Position numbers and translations under genes: made by a program | Assembly: GCA_016933475.1 (NCBI GenBank) | Contig: JAFGAW010000266.1 | Coordinates: forward strand, 1-41,509 | Reading direction: 5' to 3' | DNA: 41,509 bases | Source of the DNA: Thermoleophilia bacterium | GTDB lineage: Bacteria > Actinomycetota > Thermoleophilia > UBA2241 | The notes under the pieces: model-generated | What the model saw: only the letters and a program-made list of their open reading frames with translations | What the model was told of the DNA's origin: nothing | Databases searched by the model: none | Shown here: piece after piece, positions 16,308-23,188 of the stretch | Layout of the letters: each line of letters starts with the position of its first letter | Position numbering within the stretch: position 1 is the stretch's first letter

Positions 16308-16853
16308 ATGGAAGCCCCCTACCTCAACACCCCCCCGCCGCCCGAGGAGCTCGGCGCGATGACGCGGGCCAATATCGAGGCGGCGCTCGCCGGCGAGAGT
16401 CAGGCGTCGCAGAAGTACCTCGCCTTTGCCGCCGTCGCCCGCGAAGAGGGCTACCCGAACGTGGCCCGGCTCTTCGAGGCGGTGGCCTACGCCGAGAGCA
16501 CGCACGCCCGCAACCACCTCAGCGTGCTCGGCCAGATCGGCACGACGGCGCAGAACCTGAAGGCCGCCTGGGGCGGGGAGACCTTCGAGATCGACGAGAT
16601 GTACCCGGCCTACGCCGCCGTCGCCAAGCTGCAGGGCAACGAGTCGGCGCAGCTGACCATCCGCTTCGCCCTCAAGGCGGAGATGGATCACCAGGAGATC
16701 TACGACAGCACGCTGAAGGGCGTCGAGGGCAAGAAGGACTTCGACGAGAGCGTCGTCTACGTGTGCCCCGTCTGCGGGCACACGGTGATCGGCAAGCGCC
16801 CCGGGTACTGCTCGCAGTGCTACACCGACGGCTCCTACTTCCGGGAGTTCTGA
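16308..16853 (+). CDS. Rubrerythrin (first of tandem pair)
   Basis: A 181-residue diiron peroxidase-type protein that probably reduces hydrogen peroxide in the cytoplasm. The ferritin-like four-helix domain supplies the metal ligands in 'ALAGESQASQKY', 'AVAYAESTHARNH' and 'ALKAEMDHQEIY'. The C-terminal rubredoxin-like domain has two CxxC pairs (CPVCGHTVIG and CSQC). ATG 16308 was chosen because a very strong AAAGGAGGAG lies just upstream. Its stop overlaps the start of the next rubrerythrin, so the two are coupled. The order is ferritin-like domain then rubredoxin domain, as in classical rubrerythrins. Confidence 0.92.
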   Translation: MEAPYLNTPPPPEELGAMTRANIEAALAGESQASQKYLAFAAVAREEGYPNVARLFEAVAYAESTHARNHLSVLGQIGTTAQNLKAAWGGETFEIDEMYPAYAAVAKLQGNESAQLTIRFALKAEMDHQEIYDSTLKGVEGKKDFDESVVYVCPVCGHTVIGKRPGYCSQCYTDGSYFREF

Positions 16854-17398
16854 TGGACGCCGAGACCGAGAAGCGCCTCCCCAAGCCGGAGGACCTCAAG
16901 GAGATGACTCGCCAGAGCCTGGCGGCGGCGTTCGCCGGCGAGAGCCAGGCGGCGGAGAAGTACCTGGTGTTCGCCGAGCAGGCCGAGGACGAGGGCCTGC
17001 CGCAGATCGCGAAGCTGTTCCGCGCCATCTCGTTCGCCGAGACGCGGCACGCCCGCAATCACCTGCGTGTGATGGGCGGCATCGCGAGCACCGCCGACAA
17101 CCTGAAGACCGCGTTCGACGGGGAGTCGTTCGAGGTCGACGAGATGTACCCGGCGTACCGGGAGATCGCGGTCACGCAGGAGAACGCCCAAGCGAAACGG
17201 AGCATCAGGTTCGCGCTCAAGGCCGAGGTCGACCACAGGCGCATGTACAGCGAGGCGCGCGAGCAGGCGCTCAAGGGCGAGGACATCCCCGACGAGCCAG
17301 TGAGCGTCTGCCTCATCTGCGGCCACACGGTGATCGGGGAACTGCCTGACAAGTGCCCGGTGTGTGCGGCGGCCAAGGAGTACTACAGGACGTTCTGA
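16853..17398 (+). CDS. Rubrerythrin (second of tandem pair)
   Basis: A second 181-residue rubrerythrin, identical in length to its neighbour and clearly paralogous, but diverged in sequence. Diiron ligands lie in 'AFAGESQAAEKY', 'AISFAETRHARNH' and 'ALKAEVDHRRMY'; rubredoxin cysteines are in CLICGHTVIG and CPVC. It starts within the TGATG overlap with gene one, so it is made from the same message. Tandem duplication followed by divergence is the simplest origin. The two proteins could form hetero-oligomers. Confidence 0.92.
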   Translation: MDAETEKRLPKPEDLKEMTRQSLAAAFAGESQAAEKYLVFAEQAEDEGLPQIAKLFRAISFAETRHARNHLRVMGGIASTADNLKTAFDGESFEVDEMYPAYREIAVTQENAQAKRSIRFALKAEVDHRRMYSEAREQALKGEDIPDEPVSVCLICGHTVIGELPDKCPVCAAAKEYYRTF

Positions 17399-17506
17399 GG
17401 CAGTTCGCACAGAAGGCGAGGGTGGGACGACCGTCGTGTAGAAGAACGACGGCGGCGCTCCGCACGCGGCGACCTCGACCGAGGGGTCAGGCACGTCCTC
17501 CGCGCG

Positions 17507-17647
17507 ACGACCTCCACCATCGGCAGTGGCTCCCCGCAGAAGGGCGAGTCCTTCAGCGACACGTTCGAGAAACCCGGTGCGTGGTATCGCGCGGGCCGGC
17601 TCCATCCGGAGCAGGAGTCGATGCACGCCGAGGCGATCGTCCGCTGA
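17507..17647 (+). pseudogene. Decayed C-terminal fragment of a cupredoxin
   Basis: From the rubrerythrin stop at 17398 the same frame stays open to TGA at 17645-17647 without any usable start codon. Its last part reads like the end of a plastocyanin-type domain: 'GSPQKGESFSDTFEKPG' followed by 'LHPEQESMHAEAIVR', compared with the usual 'G..F.tF..PGtY.YhC..Hp.M.g.i.V'. The His and Met positions can be matched, but the copper-ligand Cys is absent (YRAGRLHP). This looks like a 5'-truncated, degraded copper-protein gene, not a live one. A chance similarity is possible over so short a stretch. Confidence 0.45.
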
Positions 17648-17664
17648 TGGGCGACGGCCTTTGA

Positions 17665-17670
17665 TAGACT
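17665..17670 (+). promoter_or_regulatory. Possible -10 box of peroxiredoxin-like gene
   Basis: TAGACT (TANNNT) lies 46 nt before the GTG at 17717. This would leave a leader of about 40 nt containing the CAGGAGG ribosome-binding site. Confidence 0.35.
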
Positions 17671-17716
17671 CAACGGCGCAATCCGGAGGCCGGCCGCGCG
17701 CCGGCAGGAGGTCCTC

Positions 17717-18172
17717 GTGGGCTACGACTTCGGCGTCGGCCGTCAAGCGCCGACCCTCGCGCTCGCCGCGCTCGACGGCACCGTCATCGACCTGCACGAG
17801 TACCGGGGCGACTGGTTCCCGGTGCTGGTCTTCTTCTCCGCCGACTCAGCCGCGGCGCCGGCGCAGCTCAAGGCGCTGGCCGGACGGGCGTCCGCCTTCT
17901 GGGGCCTGCGCGGCCAGCTCATCGGGGTCACGGGCGGCGACTCCGGCGACCCGGAGGCGTTCGCGGCAGCGGTCGGGGGTCTGCCGTTCCCCATCGTCCG
18001 CGACGACGGCTCGACCGCGGCCGGCTACGGGGCCGCTCGCGCCGTCGTCGGCGAGGCCCCGCCGCTCGCCGTCATCGTCGACCGCGCCGGCAAGGTCGTC
18101 TGGATGGGCGAGGGCGACGAGGACCTCAAACCGGCGGCGTTGCTCGGTGCTTTGCGCGCGACCGCGCGCTGA
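17717..18172 (+). CDS. Peroxiredoxin/thioredoxin-fold protein without cysteines
   Basis: A 151-residue protein with AhpC/TSA-like layout: 'GRQAPTLALAALDGTVIDLHEYRGD' at the N-terminus, the strand 'VLVFFSADSAAAPAQ' where active peroxiredoxins have PxxxT/SxxC, 'PFPIVRDDGSTAAGYGA', and 'PLAVIVDRAGKVVWMGEG' at the end. The peroxidatic cysteine is missing and the whole protein contains no Cys, so it cannot act as a thiol peroxidase. It may be a chaperone, a binding protein or a remnant under selection. GTG 17717 is preceded by CAGGAGG. It sits downstream of the rubrerythrins, in an oxidative-stress-like neighbourhood. Confidence 0.75.
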   Translation: MGYDFGVGRQAPTLALAALDGTVIDLHEYRGDWFPVLVFFSADSAAAPAQLKALAGRASAFWGLRGQLIGVTGGDSGDPEAFAAAVGGLPFPIVRDDGSTAAGYGAARAVVGEAPPLAVIVDRAGKVVWMGEGDEDLKPAALLGALRATAR

Positions 18173-18331
18173 GCGCGGCCGGCGCGCTCGGCAGGTCTTC
18201 CGAGGCCCGACTCCGGCCGGCGACCGCGCCGCCGCTGTCAGCTCTGAGGACGCCTGCTTTCGTTCCTCCCGTGTCATTCCGCGCCGTCGCGGGAAAACGC
18301 TAGACACGATGCCATCGAAGGAGCGGGCGAG

Positions 18332-18697
18332 ATGATCATCGGGCAGACCATGTTCAGCGTGCGCAAGGGTACGGAGCACCGCAGCGACCGGGTCCTTCAC
18401 GAGCTCTCGAGTCTTCAGCGCCAGGCGCCGGGCCACCTCGGTCACCGCATCCTGCGTTCGTTCGGTATGTCGCCGCTGGCCAGCGCTCTGTGTGACGAGG
18501 GGCGTGAGGCGGCGCTCGGCGACGTGCACTTCGTCTTCGAGAGCGAGTGGGAGTCGCTCGAGGCGCACGATGCCTTCTTCAGCAGCGACGGCGTGCAACG
18601 CTGCTACGAGACCTTGCAGTCGATCCTCACGAGTGGGCCGTTCGAGGTCCTGTACGAGGCCGTCGCGACGTCCGAGGCGAGTGAGGTCGCGTACTGA
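18332..18697 (+). CDS. Small ABM-like (dimeric alpha-beta barrel) protein
   Basis: A 121-residue protein whose pattern suggests an antibiotic-biosynthesis-monooxygenase-like ferredoxin fold: an N-terminal strand (IIGQTMFSVRKG), a helix (SDRVLHELSSLQRQAPG), a strand region, 'GDVHFVFESEWESLEAHDAFFSSDGVQ' with the W-x-S-x-E-A-H-x-x-F-like signature, and a final strand (FEVLYEAVA). ATG 18332 follows GAAGGAG. Proteins of this type include monooxygenases and haem-degrading enzymes, but many are uncharacterised. Its gene converges on the kinase gene with only 18 bp between them. Confidence 0.6.
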   Translation: MIIGQTMFSVRKGTEHRSDRVLHELSSLQRQAPGHLGHRILRSFGMSPLASALCDEGREAALGDVHFVFESEWESLEAHDAFFSSDGVQRCYETLQSILTSGPFEVLYEAVATSEASEVAY

Positions 18698-18715
18698 TGC
18701 GGGCCCGTCTCGCCG

Positions 18716-20098
18716 TCAGTGCCTGGCGGTGAGGCCGATCCTGAGGTCGTTGACGTTGGTCCCGGTCGAGCCCGTGACGACGAGGTCGCCGAGTGCTGAC
18801 AGGGCAGGGCCGGTGTGGTGGGCGGCGAGGGCGGCGGGCAGGTCACTGCCCGCCGCCCTCGCCGCCTTCGCCGTCAGGTCGTCCACCAATCCACCGGCGG
18901 CCTCGGTCGGCCCGTCGCTGCCGTCCGAGTCGAGGCAGAGCAGACAGGCGGGCGGGCCGCCCTCGAGCGCCAGCGCGCCGGCCAGGGCCGCCTCCTGGCT
19001 CGGGCCGCCCAAGGCGGTCTCCCGGCCCGGGCCGAACGTCGCGGCCTCCTCCGCCCACCCTGCCCACGGGCCGGTCTCATCATCGATGGTCACCGTCGTC
19101 TCGCCGCCGGCGATGAGGGCGGCGCTCGCGTCCGCCACGCGGAGGCGATCGGCCATCCAGCGGCCAGCCGCGGCGCTCTCGCCCTCGAGCTCGAGCGTGA
19201 GCACCTCGGCGCGGTAGCCGAGGGCGCATGCGGCCGTCGCGGCCGCCTTGCACATGATCGCAGAGGTGGCGACGATGTGGTCGTGGACGCGGCGCAGGTC
19301 CTTGACGGTCTCGGCCGCAGGTTCGGCGCGGCGCAGGTGCGCCGCGACGGCCGCCGGCAGTCGCTCCCAAAGTCCGGCGGCGTCGCACGCGGCGGCCGCG
19401 TCGGCGAACGTCGAGCGGTCGGCGGCCGTCAGGTCGGTGAAGTAGTCGGGCGGGTCGCCGACGACGTCCGACACGGTGAGGTTCACGATCTCGCAGCCGC
19501 AGGCGGCCGCGAGGCGTCCCCCTTTCAGGCGCGAGATGTGCTTGCGCACGTCGTTCATGCGCACGATGTCGAGTCCGGACGCGAGCAGGAGGCGGTTCGT
19601 CGCCACCTTGTCCTCCAGGGTGATGCCCTCGGCCGGGACGACGGCGAGCGCCGAGCTGCCGCCGGTGACGACGGCGATCACCAGGTCCTCGGGTCGAGCC
19701 TGCCCGGCGAGCTCGAGCAGGCGCTCGCCGGCACGCAGGCTGTCCTCGTCTGGCACCGGGTGCGAGGCTTCCATCACCTCGATGTGACGGAGCGGGCGCC
19801 CCTGGCCGCGCTTGACGACGACGGCGCCGGCGCGTAGGCGCGCAGCGAGGAGCTCGTCGAGCAGCGCGGCGAGCCCGATCGTCGCCTTACCCGCGCCGAG
19901 CACGTAGACATTGCGGCCGGCGAGCTCGTAGGCGTCGTCGCCGATGTACAGCACATCGTCCTCGAGGCGCAGCAGGCGCCGCGCCGCCGCCACCGGGTCC
20001 ACCGCGGCGAGGGCCTGCGCCGCGATGGCCAGCGCGTCGCGGCGCAGGCCCTCGCGGCCGTGCCCGGTCAACCCGGCAGCGTCCTCGAAGCGCACCAC
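18716..20098 (-). CDS. MOFRL/DUF4147 family kinase (glycerate 2-kinase type)
   Basis: A 460-residue homologue of GckA/MOFRL glycerate kinases, which phosphorylate glycerate at C2 with ATP. Visible landmarks are 'YVLGAGKATIGLA' near 65-77, 'EASHPVPDEDSLRAGE' near 110-125, 'VTGGSSAL' near 144-151, 'NDVRKHISRLKGGRLA' near 182-197, 'TVSDVVGDP' near 208-216, and the C-terminal MOFRL part 'LCLDSDGSDGPTEAAGG'. The usual IASGPT motif is replaced by 'DYFTDLT', a subfamily difference near the active site. GTG 20098 (or 20095) lies within a few nt of the enolase stop, so translation is coupled. It is the third gene of the LarA-enolase-kinase module. Confidence 0.85.
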   Translation of the reverse strand: MVRFEDAAGLTGHGREGLRRDALAIAAQALAAVDPVAAARRLLRLEDDVLYIGDDAYELAGRNVYVLGAGKATIGLAALLDELLAARLRAGAVVVKRGQGRPLRHIEVMEASHPVPDEDSLRAGERLLELAGQARPEDLVIAVVTGGSSALAVVPAEGITLEDKVATNRLLLASGLDIVRMNDVRKHISRLKGGRLAAACGCEIVNLTVSDVVGDPPDYFTDLTAADRSTFADAAAACDAAGLWERLPAAVAAHLRRAEPAAETVKDLRRVHDHIVATSAIMCKAAATAACALGYRAEVLTLELEGESAAAGRWMADRLRVADASAALIAGGETTVTIDDETGPWAGWAEEAATFGPGRETALGGPSQEAALAGALALEGGPPACLLCLDSDGSDGPTEAAGGLVDDLTAKAARAAGSDLPAALAAHHTGPALSALGDLVVTGSTGTNVNDLRIGLTARH

Positions 20099-20099
20099 A

Positions 20100-21410
20100 T
20101 CAGCCGCCGGCCGCCGCGATCGGGGCGTGACGGAACTCGCGTCCTGCGTAGACCGCGTCGGCCCCCAGCCACTCTTCGATCTCGAGCAGGCGGTTGTACT
20201 TGGCCGTGCGCTCGCCGCGCACCGGCGAGCCGGTCTTGATCTGCCCGGCGTCGAGGGCCACGACGAGGTCGGCGATGCTCGCGTCCTCGGTCTCGCCCGA
20301 GCGCTCGCTGACACACACGCCCCATCCGGCTCCCACGGCGATACGCGCCGCCTCGAAGGCCTCGGTCAGGGTGCCGATCTGGTTGAACTTCCAGAGTAGC
20401 GCGTTGCCGGCGCCCGCCTCCACGCCGCGGCGCACGCGCGCCGGGTCGGTGACGAGAAGGTCGTCGCCGACGAACTGGGTGTCGGGCAGCGCTGCGGTGA
20501 GCTCCGCCCAACCCTCCCAGTCCTCCTCGTGCAGCGGGTCCTCGATGCTGGCGATGCCGAAGTCGCGCACGAGCTCGCGGTAGAGGTCGATCATCGCCGC
20601 TGTCGACAGTTGCTCGCCGCCGACGGCGTACGTCTTTGTCGCCGGGTCCCAGAGGTGGGTCGCGGCGGAGTCGGTCGCGTAGACGGCGTCCTCGGCGTAG
20701 CCCGCGGCCGCGACGCCCTCGTGGACCACGGCGAACGCCTCGCGCACGTCGACGATGGGCGTCGCGAAGTCGCCTTCGTCCCCGGTGTTGGCGGAGAGCT
20801 TGCCGTAGCGTGAGACGACGATCTCCTCAAGCGCCATGTGGCACTCGCTGGCCATGCGGATGGCCTCGGCGAAGGAGCGTGCCCCGACCGGCATCATGAT
20901 GAACTCCTGGAAGGCGAGGTCGTTGGAGGTGAGACGGCCGCCGCCGACGAGGTTGATGAGGGGCACGGGGAGGACGCGCGAGCGCCCGTTCAGCGAGCGG
21001 TGCAGCGGCAGGCCGCGGACGGCCGCGGCGCAGTGCGCCGCGGCCAGCGACACGCCGGCGAGGGCATTGGCGCCGAGGCGGGCTTTGCGGGGCGTGCCGT
21101 CGAGGTCGCGGAGGAAGGCGTCGAGACCGGCCTGGTCCTGGACGTCGCGGCCGGCCACGGCCGGGCCGATGACCTCGTTCACATTGCCGGCGGCGCGGGT
21201 CACGCCGAAGCCCCGGTACTCGGCGCCGCCGTCGCGCAGCTCGACGGCCTCGGCGGCGCCGGTGGATCGGCCGGACGGCACCGCGGCGCGGCCGTGGAAG
21301 GCGCCGGGTTCGCCGGGCGCGGCGCCGGCCCAGACGTCGACCTGGACGGTCGGATAGCCGCGGCAGTCGAGGATCTGGCGGGCGTGGACGGCGGTGATCG
21401 CGGAGCTCAT
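20100..21410 (-). CDS. Divergent enolase-family protein
   Basis: Homologous to phosphopyruvate hydratase along its full 436 residues. Conserved: metal ligands Asp247, Glu290 (SIEDPLHEEDWEGW) and Asp316 (FVGDDL); catalytic Lys341 (LLWKFNQIGTLTE) and Lys392 (GQIKTGSP); and QEF at Glu169. Altered: the GEHADN loop with its active-site His is GGGRLTSND; SHRSGET has become SERSGET (Glu369); PSGAST is PSGRST; and GDEGGFAP is GDEGDFAT. These residues contact phosphate, carboxylate or the leaving group in enolase, so a changed substrate is likely. ATG 21410 is used because GGAGG lies six nt upstream and it overlaps the LarA stop as ATGA. A normal glycolytic enolase should exist elsewhere in the genome. 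Confidence 0.85.
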   Translation of the reverse strand: MSSAITAVHARQILDCRGYPTVQVDVWAGAAPGEPGAFHGRAAVPSGRSTGAAEAVELRDGGAEYRGFGVTRAAGNVNEVIGPAVAGRDVQDQAGLDAFLRDLDGTPRKARLGANALAGVSLAAAHCAAAVRGLPLHRSLNGRSRVLPVPLINLVGGGRLTSNDLAFQEFIMMPVGARSFAEAIRMASECHMALEEIVVSRYGKLSANTGDEGDFATPIVDVREAFAVVHEGVAAAGYAEDAVYATDSAATHLWDPATKTYAVGGEQLSTAAMIDLYRELVRDFGIASIEDPLHEEDWEGWAELTAALPDTQFVGDDLLVTDPARVRRGVEAGAGNALLWKFNQIGTLTEAFEAARIAVGAGWGVCVSERSGETEDASIADLVVALDAGQIKTGSPVRGERTAKYNRLLEIEEWLGADAVYAGREFRHAPIAAAGG

Positions 21411-22834
21411 GGGCATCCTCCGGGGGTGCGCGTGTCTGCGGGATCGCGTGTGGATGTCGGGCCGGGGCCGGTCGGGCCGGCGGATCCGTCGCCGGGTCCG
21501 GCGGCGACGGTCGGTGAGGACGGGACGACGGTGAACAGGGCGCGCTGGGGGCGCGGCAGGAGCAGGGCCGTGGGGCGGGCCCGGCGGCTGAGCCGCCGGG
21601 CCCGCCTCACGGCCTCCTCGACCGCCGCCTCGAGCGTGGCCGCAGGCGTGAACCAGAGCCGGCGCAAGTCGGCGTCGGCGACGCCGGGGCAGCAGGCGAC
21701 GACGTTGGGACAGCGGGCGAGGAAACGGGCCAGCAGACAGGAGTGGTCCTTCTCTATGGTGTAGGTGGCGACGGCGCGGGCGTGAGCGTCATCGGGCCCG
21801 GCCGCCCCGTCGAAGGGCTCGAGCATGTCGTCGCTGCCGAGGCCGTCGGCGCAGCCGGCGGCGAGCACGACGACGGTCTCCGGTCCGACGAGGGGCTGGA
21901 CGGCGATGAGCGCTTTGAGCGCCTGATAGAGATTGAGGTCGAGGGGCGCGCCCGGCCCGGTCACGATGAGATCGGGCGCGCCCGGGACCTCGACCGTCGC
22001 CGTGCGGCGCACGAAGGCGACGAGCTCATCGTGCGCCGCCTCCGGGTCGCCGGCCGCCACGGCCGTCGGTCGCAGCCGCCGGTCAAGCGTGGCGTTGACG
22101 ATGAAGTCGAGTCGAGCGACGCGCAGGGCCGCAATCATGTCCTCGTGGATGGGGTTGCCGCTGAGTCCCCCAGGGTGTGCGCGCTCGTGCGCGACGGCGT
22201 CGGGAGCGTGGTTGTGCACGATGGTCTCGTACGCGGCGACGCCCGGCAGCAGGGCCTTGCGCCCGCCGGTGAACCCCGCGAACTCGTGTGGCTCGACGAC
22301 ACCGAAGGCGATACGCAGGTCGGCCTCCGCCAGGATCTGATTGATGCGCACCGGCGTACCGGCCGGCGTCACCCCGACCTCGAGGCACGCGCTGCAGCGC
22401 GCGTCGTGGGTCACCACACGCACCCGGTGCAGTAGGTCCTCCCCGAATAGGCCACGCAGTTCCGCCACAGTGGCGGGCCGGTGGGCGCCACCGCCGACGA
22501 TCACCGTGACGGCGTCGGCGGCGATCCCTCCTGCGGCGAGCTCATCGAGCACGACGGGCAACAGCAGCCCGTTGGGCACGGCTCTGGTCGCGTCACTCGT
22601 GACGACGGCCGCCGAGGACTGCCCCGCGGCCAGGGCGCGTAACGGTGGCGTCCCTGTCGGCGCCTCCAGGGCCGCGCGCAGCGCGGCGGCGGCATCGACG
22701 GCCGGGGGATCACTGACGCACCGCAGCAGTGCGTCGGCGCCATGGAGGGGTCCGCCCTCGAGAGGTCCGCCCTCGAGGAGGCTCTGGAGTACGTCGTCGA
22801 TGTCGGCCAACCGGTTGAGGTCTTCGCGTCCCAC
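21407..22834 (-). CDS. LarA-family nickel-pincer racemase/epimerase
   Basis: Homologue of lactate racemase LarA, which inverts alpha-hydroxy acids using a nickel-pincer nucleotide. Key residues are present with LarA spacing: Arg84 (DATRAVP), His118 (GGAHRPAT), His183 and Lys193 (EPHEFAGFTGGRK, the Lys that would anchor the cofactor) and His209 (VHNH). The 475-residue product is longer than the usual 420-430, with extra N-terminal and Pro/Gly-rich C-terminal sequence. GTG 22834 is chosen because TAGACT ends exactly seven nt upstream, a leaderless geometry; there is no Shine-Dalgarno. It heads the module with the enolase and kinase. LarB, LarC and LarE cofactor genes are not in this window. Substrate unknown. 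Confidence 0.85.
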   Translation of the reverse strand: MGREDLNRLADIDDVLQSLLEGGPLEGGPLHGADALLRCVSDPPAVDAAAALRAALEAPTGTPPLRALAAGQSSAAVVTSDATRAVPNGLLLPVVLDELAAGGIAADAVTVIVGGGAHRPATVAELRGLFGEDLLHRVRVVTHDARCSACLEVGVTPAGTPVRINQILAEADLRIAFGVVEPHEFAGFTGGRKALLPGVAAYETIVHNHAPDAVAHERAHPGGLSGNPIHEDMIAALRVARLDFIVNATLDRRLRPTAVAAGDPEAAHDELVAFVRRTATVEVPGAPDLIVTGPGAPLDLNLYQALKALIAVQPLVGPETVVVLAAGCADGLGSDDMLEPFDGAAGPDDAHARAVATYTIEKDHSCLLARFLARCPNVVACCPGVADADLRRLWFTPAATLEAAVEEAVRRARRLSRRARPTALLLPRPQRALFTVVPSSPTVAAGPGDGSAGPTGPGPTSTRDPADTRTPGGCP

Positions 22835-22841
22835 GATCGGG

Positions 22842-22847
22842 AGTCTA
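22842..22847 (-). promoter_or_regulatory. -10 box of the leaderless LarA-enolase-kinase operon
   Basis: TAGACT on the minus strand is followed by CCCGATC and then the GTG at 22834. The 7-nt spacing and lack of a Shine-Dalgarno suggest a leaderless transcript. Confidence 0.5.
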
Positions 22848-23174
22848 CCGGAGCGCAACGCGGGGGCTGCAGTTCGCGTAGAACCTGCGCTCTGCTCCGG
22901 CAGGCCGCACCTCGGCTGCTTCCCCGTCGTTCTGTCGCCAATCTGCGTGGGAGAGTCGGCGCGCGCTGTCGTCCCGGTATCGTCGCGAGGGTCTGGTCCG
23001 ATTGGGCTGTGGCCCGGCCCGGCCTGGGTTGATCCGTGCACGGCGCGCCAGGGCGACGAGTTCAAGGAGGGTCGCGAGGCTGTAGCTTAGCGAGGCGATG
23101 TCGGCAGTCTGGCGGGCAGTGGCCACGACGTCTACACCGCCGTGACGGGTTGACGCTCGGCGACGGGGCGGCTC
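22848..23174. other. Divergent intergenic region, LarA operon / HAD gene
   Basis: About 330 bp between two divergent genes that both appear to be leaderless. I find no convincing gene, tRNA or long inverted repeat here. A leftward reading frame of about 90 codons ends close to the LarA start, but it has no recognised family. Operators for a regulator of the hydroxy-acid module could lie here; none is identifiable by eye. Confidence 0.4.
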
Positions 23175-23180
23175 TACTGT
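23175..23180 (+). promoter_or_regulatory. -10 box of leaderless HAD phosphatase gene
   Basis: TACTGT (TANNNT) is followed by eight nt (CTCAGCGC) and the ATG at 23189. No Shine-Dalgarno is present, consistent with leaderless initiation. Confidence 0.5.
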
Positions 23181-23188
23181 CTCAGCGC

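Noticed and set aside
23080-23115. tRNA-like string GGCTGTAGCTTAGCG
   Set aside because: It resembles a D-arm only. No matching acceptor stem, anticodon arm or TTC-containing T-arm can be folded around it.
22845-23126. Leftward 93-codon frame upstream of the LarA-like gene
   Set aside because: The N-terminal part (TADIASLSYSLATLLELV) looks helical, but no family is recognised, the rest is Arg-rich and non-conserved, and it would overlap the leaderless promoter of the LarA gene.
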